This document shows positions 6,520 through 6,671 of a DNA stretch of 6,671 bases, piece after piece. The notes under the pieces are model-generated. The model saw only the letters and a program-made list of their open reading frames with translations, ran no database searches and was not told where the DNA came from. Numbering within the stretch: the first letter of the stretch is position 1; each line of letters opens with the position of its first letter. This DNA is from a bacterium (GTDB lineage: Bacteria; Zixibacteria; MSB-5A5; GN15; FEB-12), in NCBI GenBank assembly GCA_030612965.1, contig JAUWMW010000131.1, forward strand, positions 1-6,671, in the 5' to 3' direction. The position numbers were made by a program, and so were the translations under genes.

Positions 6520-6537
6520 GTCAGGATCACAAGGATC
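6520..6537. repeat. Third GTCAGG palindrome, apparently cut by the IS element
   Basis: GTCAGGATC (6520-6528), a centre ACAAG (6529-6533) and GATC (6534-6537) are the left arm, centre and first four bases of a right arm. A complete copy would continue CTGAC, but the IS3-type end begins at 6538. This fits insertion of the element into the repeat. The flanking ATC or GATC would be the target duplication if the other end shows the same bases. Confidence 0.45.
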
Positions 6538-6671
6538 TGATCTTCCCCCGTTTTAGTGGACAGTTTATTAAGCATAACTGTTCTTTACTTCAAAATCAAC
6601 TGGACTCATGTATCCCAGAGTAGAATGACGACGAATTCGGTTGTAGAATACTTCTATCCAGGCAAATATCT
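6538..6671 (-). mobile_element. IS3-family insertion sequence, transposase-3' end only
   Basis: The visible outer end starts TGATCTTCCCCC and continues to GTGGACAG at 6556-6563. It resembles IS3-type terminal inverted repeats as I remember them (TGATCTTACCC...GTGGACA). It lies 30 bases outside the stop codon of a transposase reading inward from the right. The rest of the element, including its other end, is beyond the window, so completeness and activity cannot be judged. The end abuts a palindromic repeat that it seems to have interrupted. Confidence 0.8.
6568..6671 (-). CDS. IS3-family transposase, integrase-core C-terminus (OrfB), partial
   Basis: Reading in from the right edge on the minus strand, 33 codons precede two tandem TAA stops (6570-6568 and 6567-6565). 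The peptide contains WIEVFYNRIRRHSTLGYMSP followed by VDF. This is the well-known C-terminal signature of the DDE (rve) integrase domain of IS3-family OrfB, usually seen as IE-YN--R-HS-LGY-SP. OrfB catalyses the cutting and joining of the element's ends. Its catalytic DDE residues, the OrfA frame and any programmed frameshift lie outside the window. The stop close to the element's end is normal for the family. Confidence 0.92.
   Translation of the reverse strand, partial: IFAWIEVFYNRIRRHSTLGYMSPVDFEVKNSYA

Larger units (their letters stand above)
6330..6537. other. Intergenic stretch between efflux operon and IS element
   Basis: These 208 bases have no supported gene. They carry an eight-base palindrome CAGATCTG (6341-6348), the hairpin at 6355-6380, the GTGGGCGGCAG copy, and two GTCAGG palindromes. 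The stretch from 6411 to 6490 shows nothing I can name. Confidence 0.5.

Overview
The window comes from a moderately GC-rich, diderm (Gram-negative-type) bacterium. An RND efflux permease and its periplasmic adaptor imply an inner membrane, a periplasm and an outer membrane. A direct-charging glutaminyl-tRNA synthetase of the gammaproteobacterial/eukaryote-like type is also present. The adaptor has a short, proline-interrupted hairpin rather than a long AcrA-like coiled coil, and the intergenic DNA is rich in GTCAGG...CCTGAC palindromes. From memory of similar genomes I lean towards the FCB group or a related candidate phylum such as Zixibacteria. That placement is a weak inference.

Layout. 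(1) Positions 1-1493, minus strand: most of glnS, with roughly the last 60 codons beyond the left edge. (2) Positions 1494-2025: a 532-base divergent intergenic region. It holds a good sigma70-type promoter for glnS, at least five perfect or imperfect palindromes between 1540 and 1830, two short direct repeats with a 14-base period, and a candidate 22-codon leader ORF. The leader ORF's stop codon overlaps the adaptor start as ATGA. (3) Positions 2026-6329, plus strand: a two-gene efflux operon, adaptor then permease, joined by a one-base TGATG overlap. No outer-membrane channel gene and no regulator gene lies in the window. (4) Positions 6330-6537: a short intergenic stretch with one hairpin and more GTCAGG palindromes. 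(5) Positions 6538-6671: the transposase-3' end of an IS3-family element on the minus strand, running off the right edge. It appears to have inserted into the right arm of a palindromic repeat.

How the parts work together. The adaptor and permease should form the inner-membrane and periplasmic parts of a proton-driven tripartite exporter, which would need a TolC-like partner encoded elsewhere. The leader-ORF arrangement suggests that translation of the adaptor, and through the TGATG overlap of the permease, may be coupled in series. glnS is transcribed divergently and is unrelated in function.

Nothing here amounts to a clearly new enzymatic system. The most interesting points are the candidate leader ORF, the palindromic repeat family on both sides of the efflux operon, the IS insertion into one of those repeats, and the unusual adaptor hairpin.
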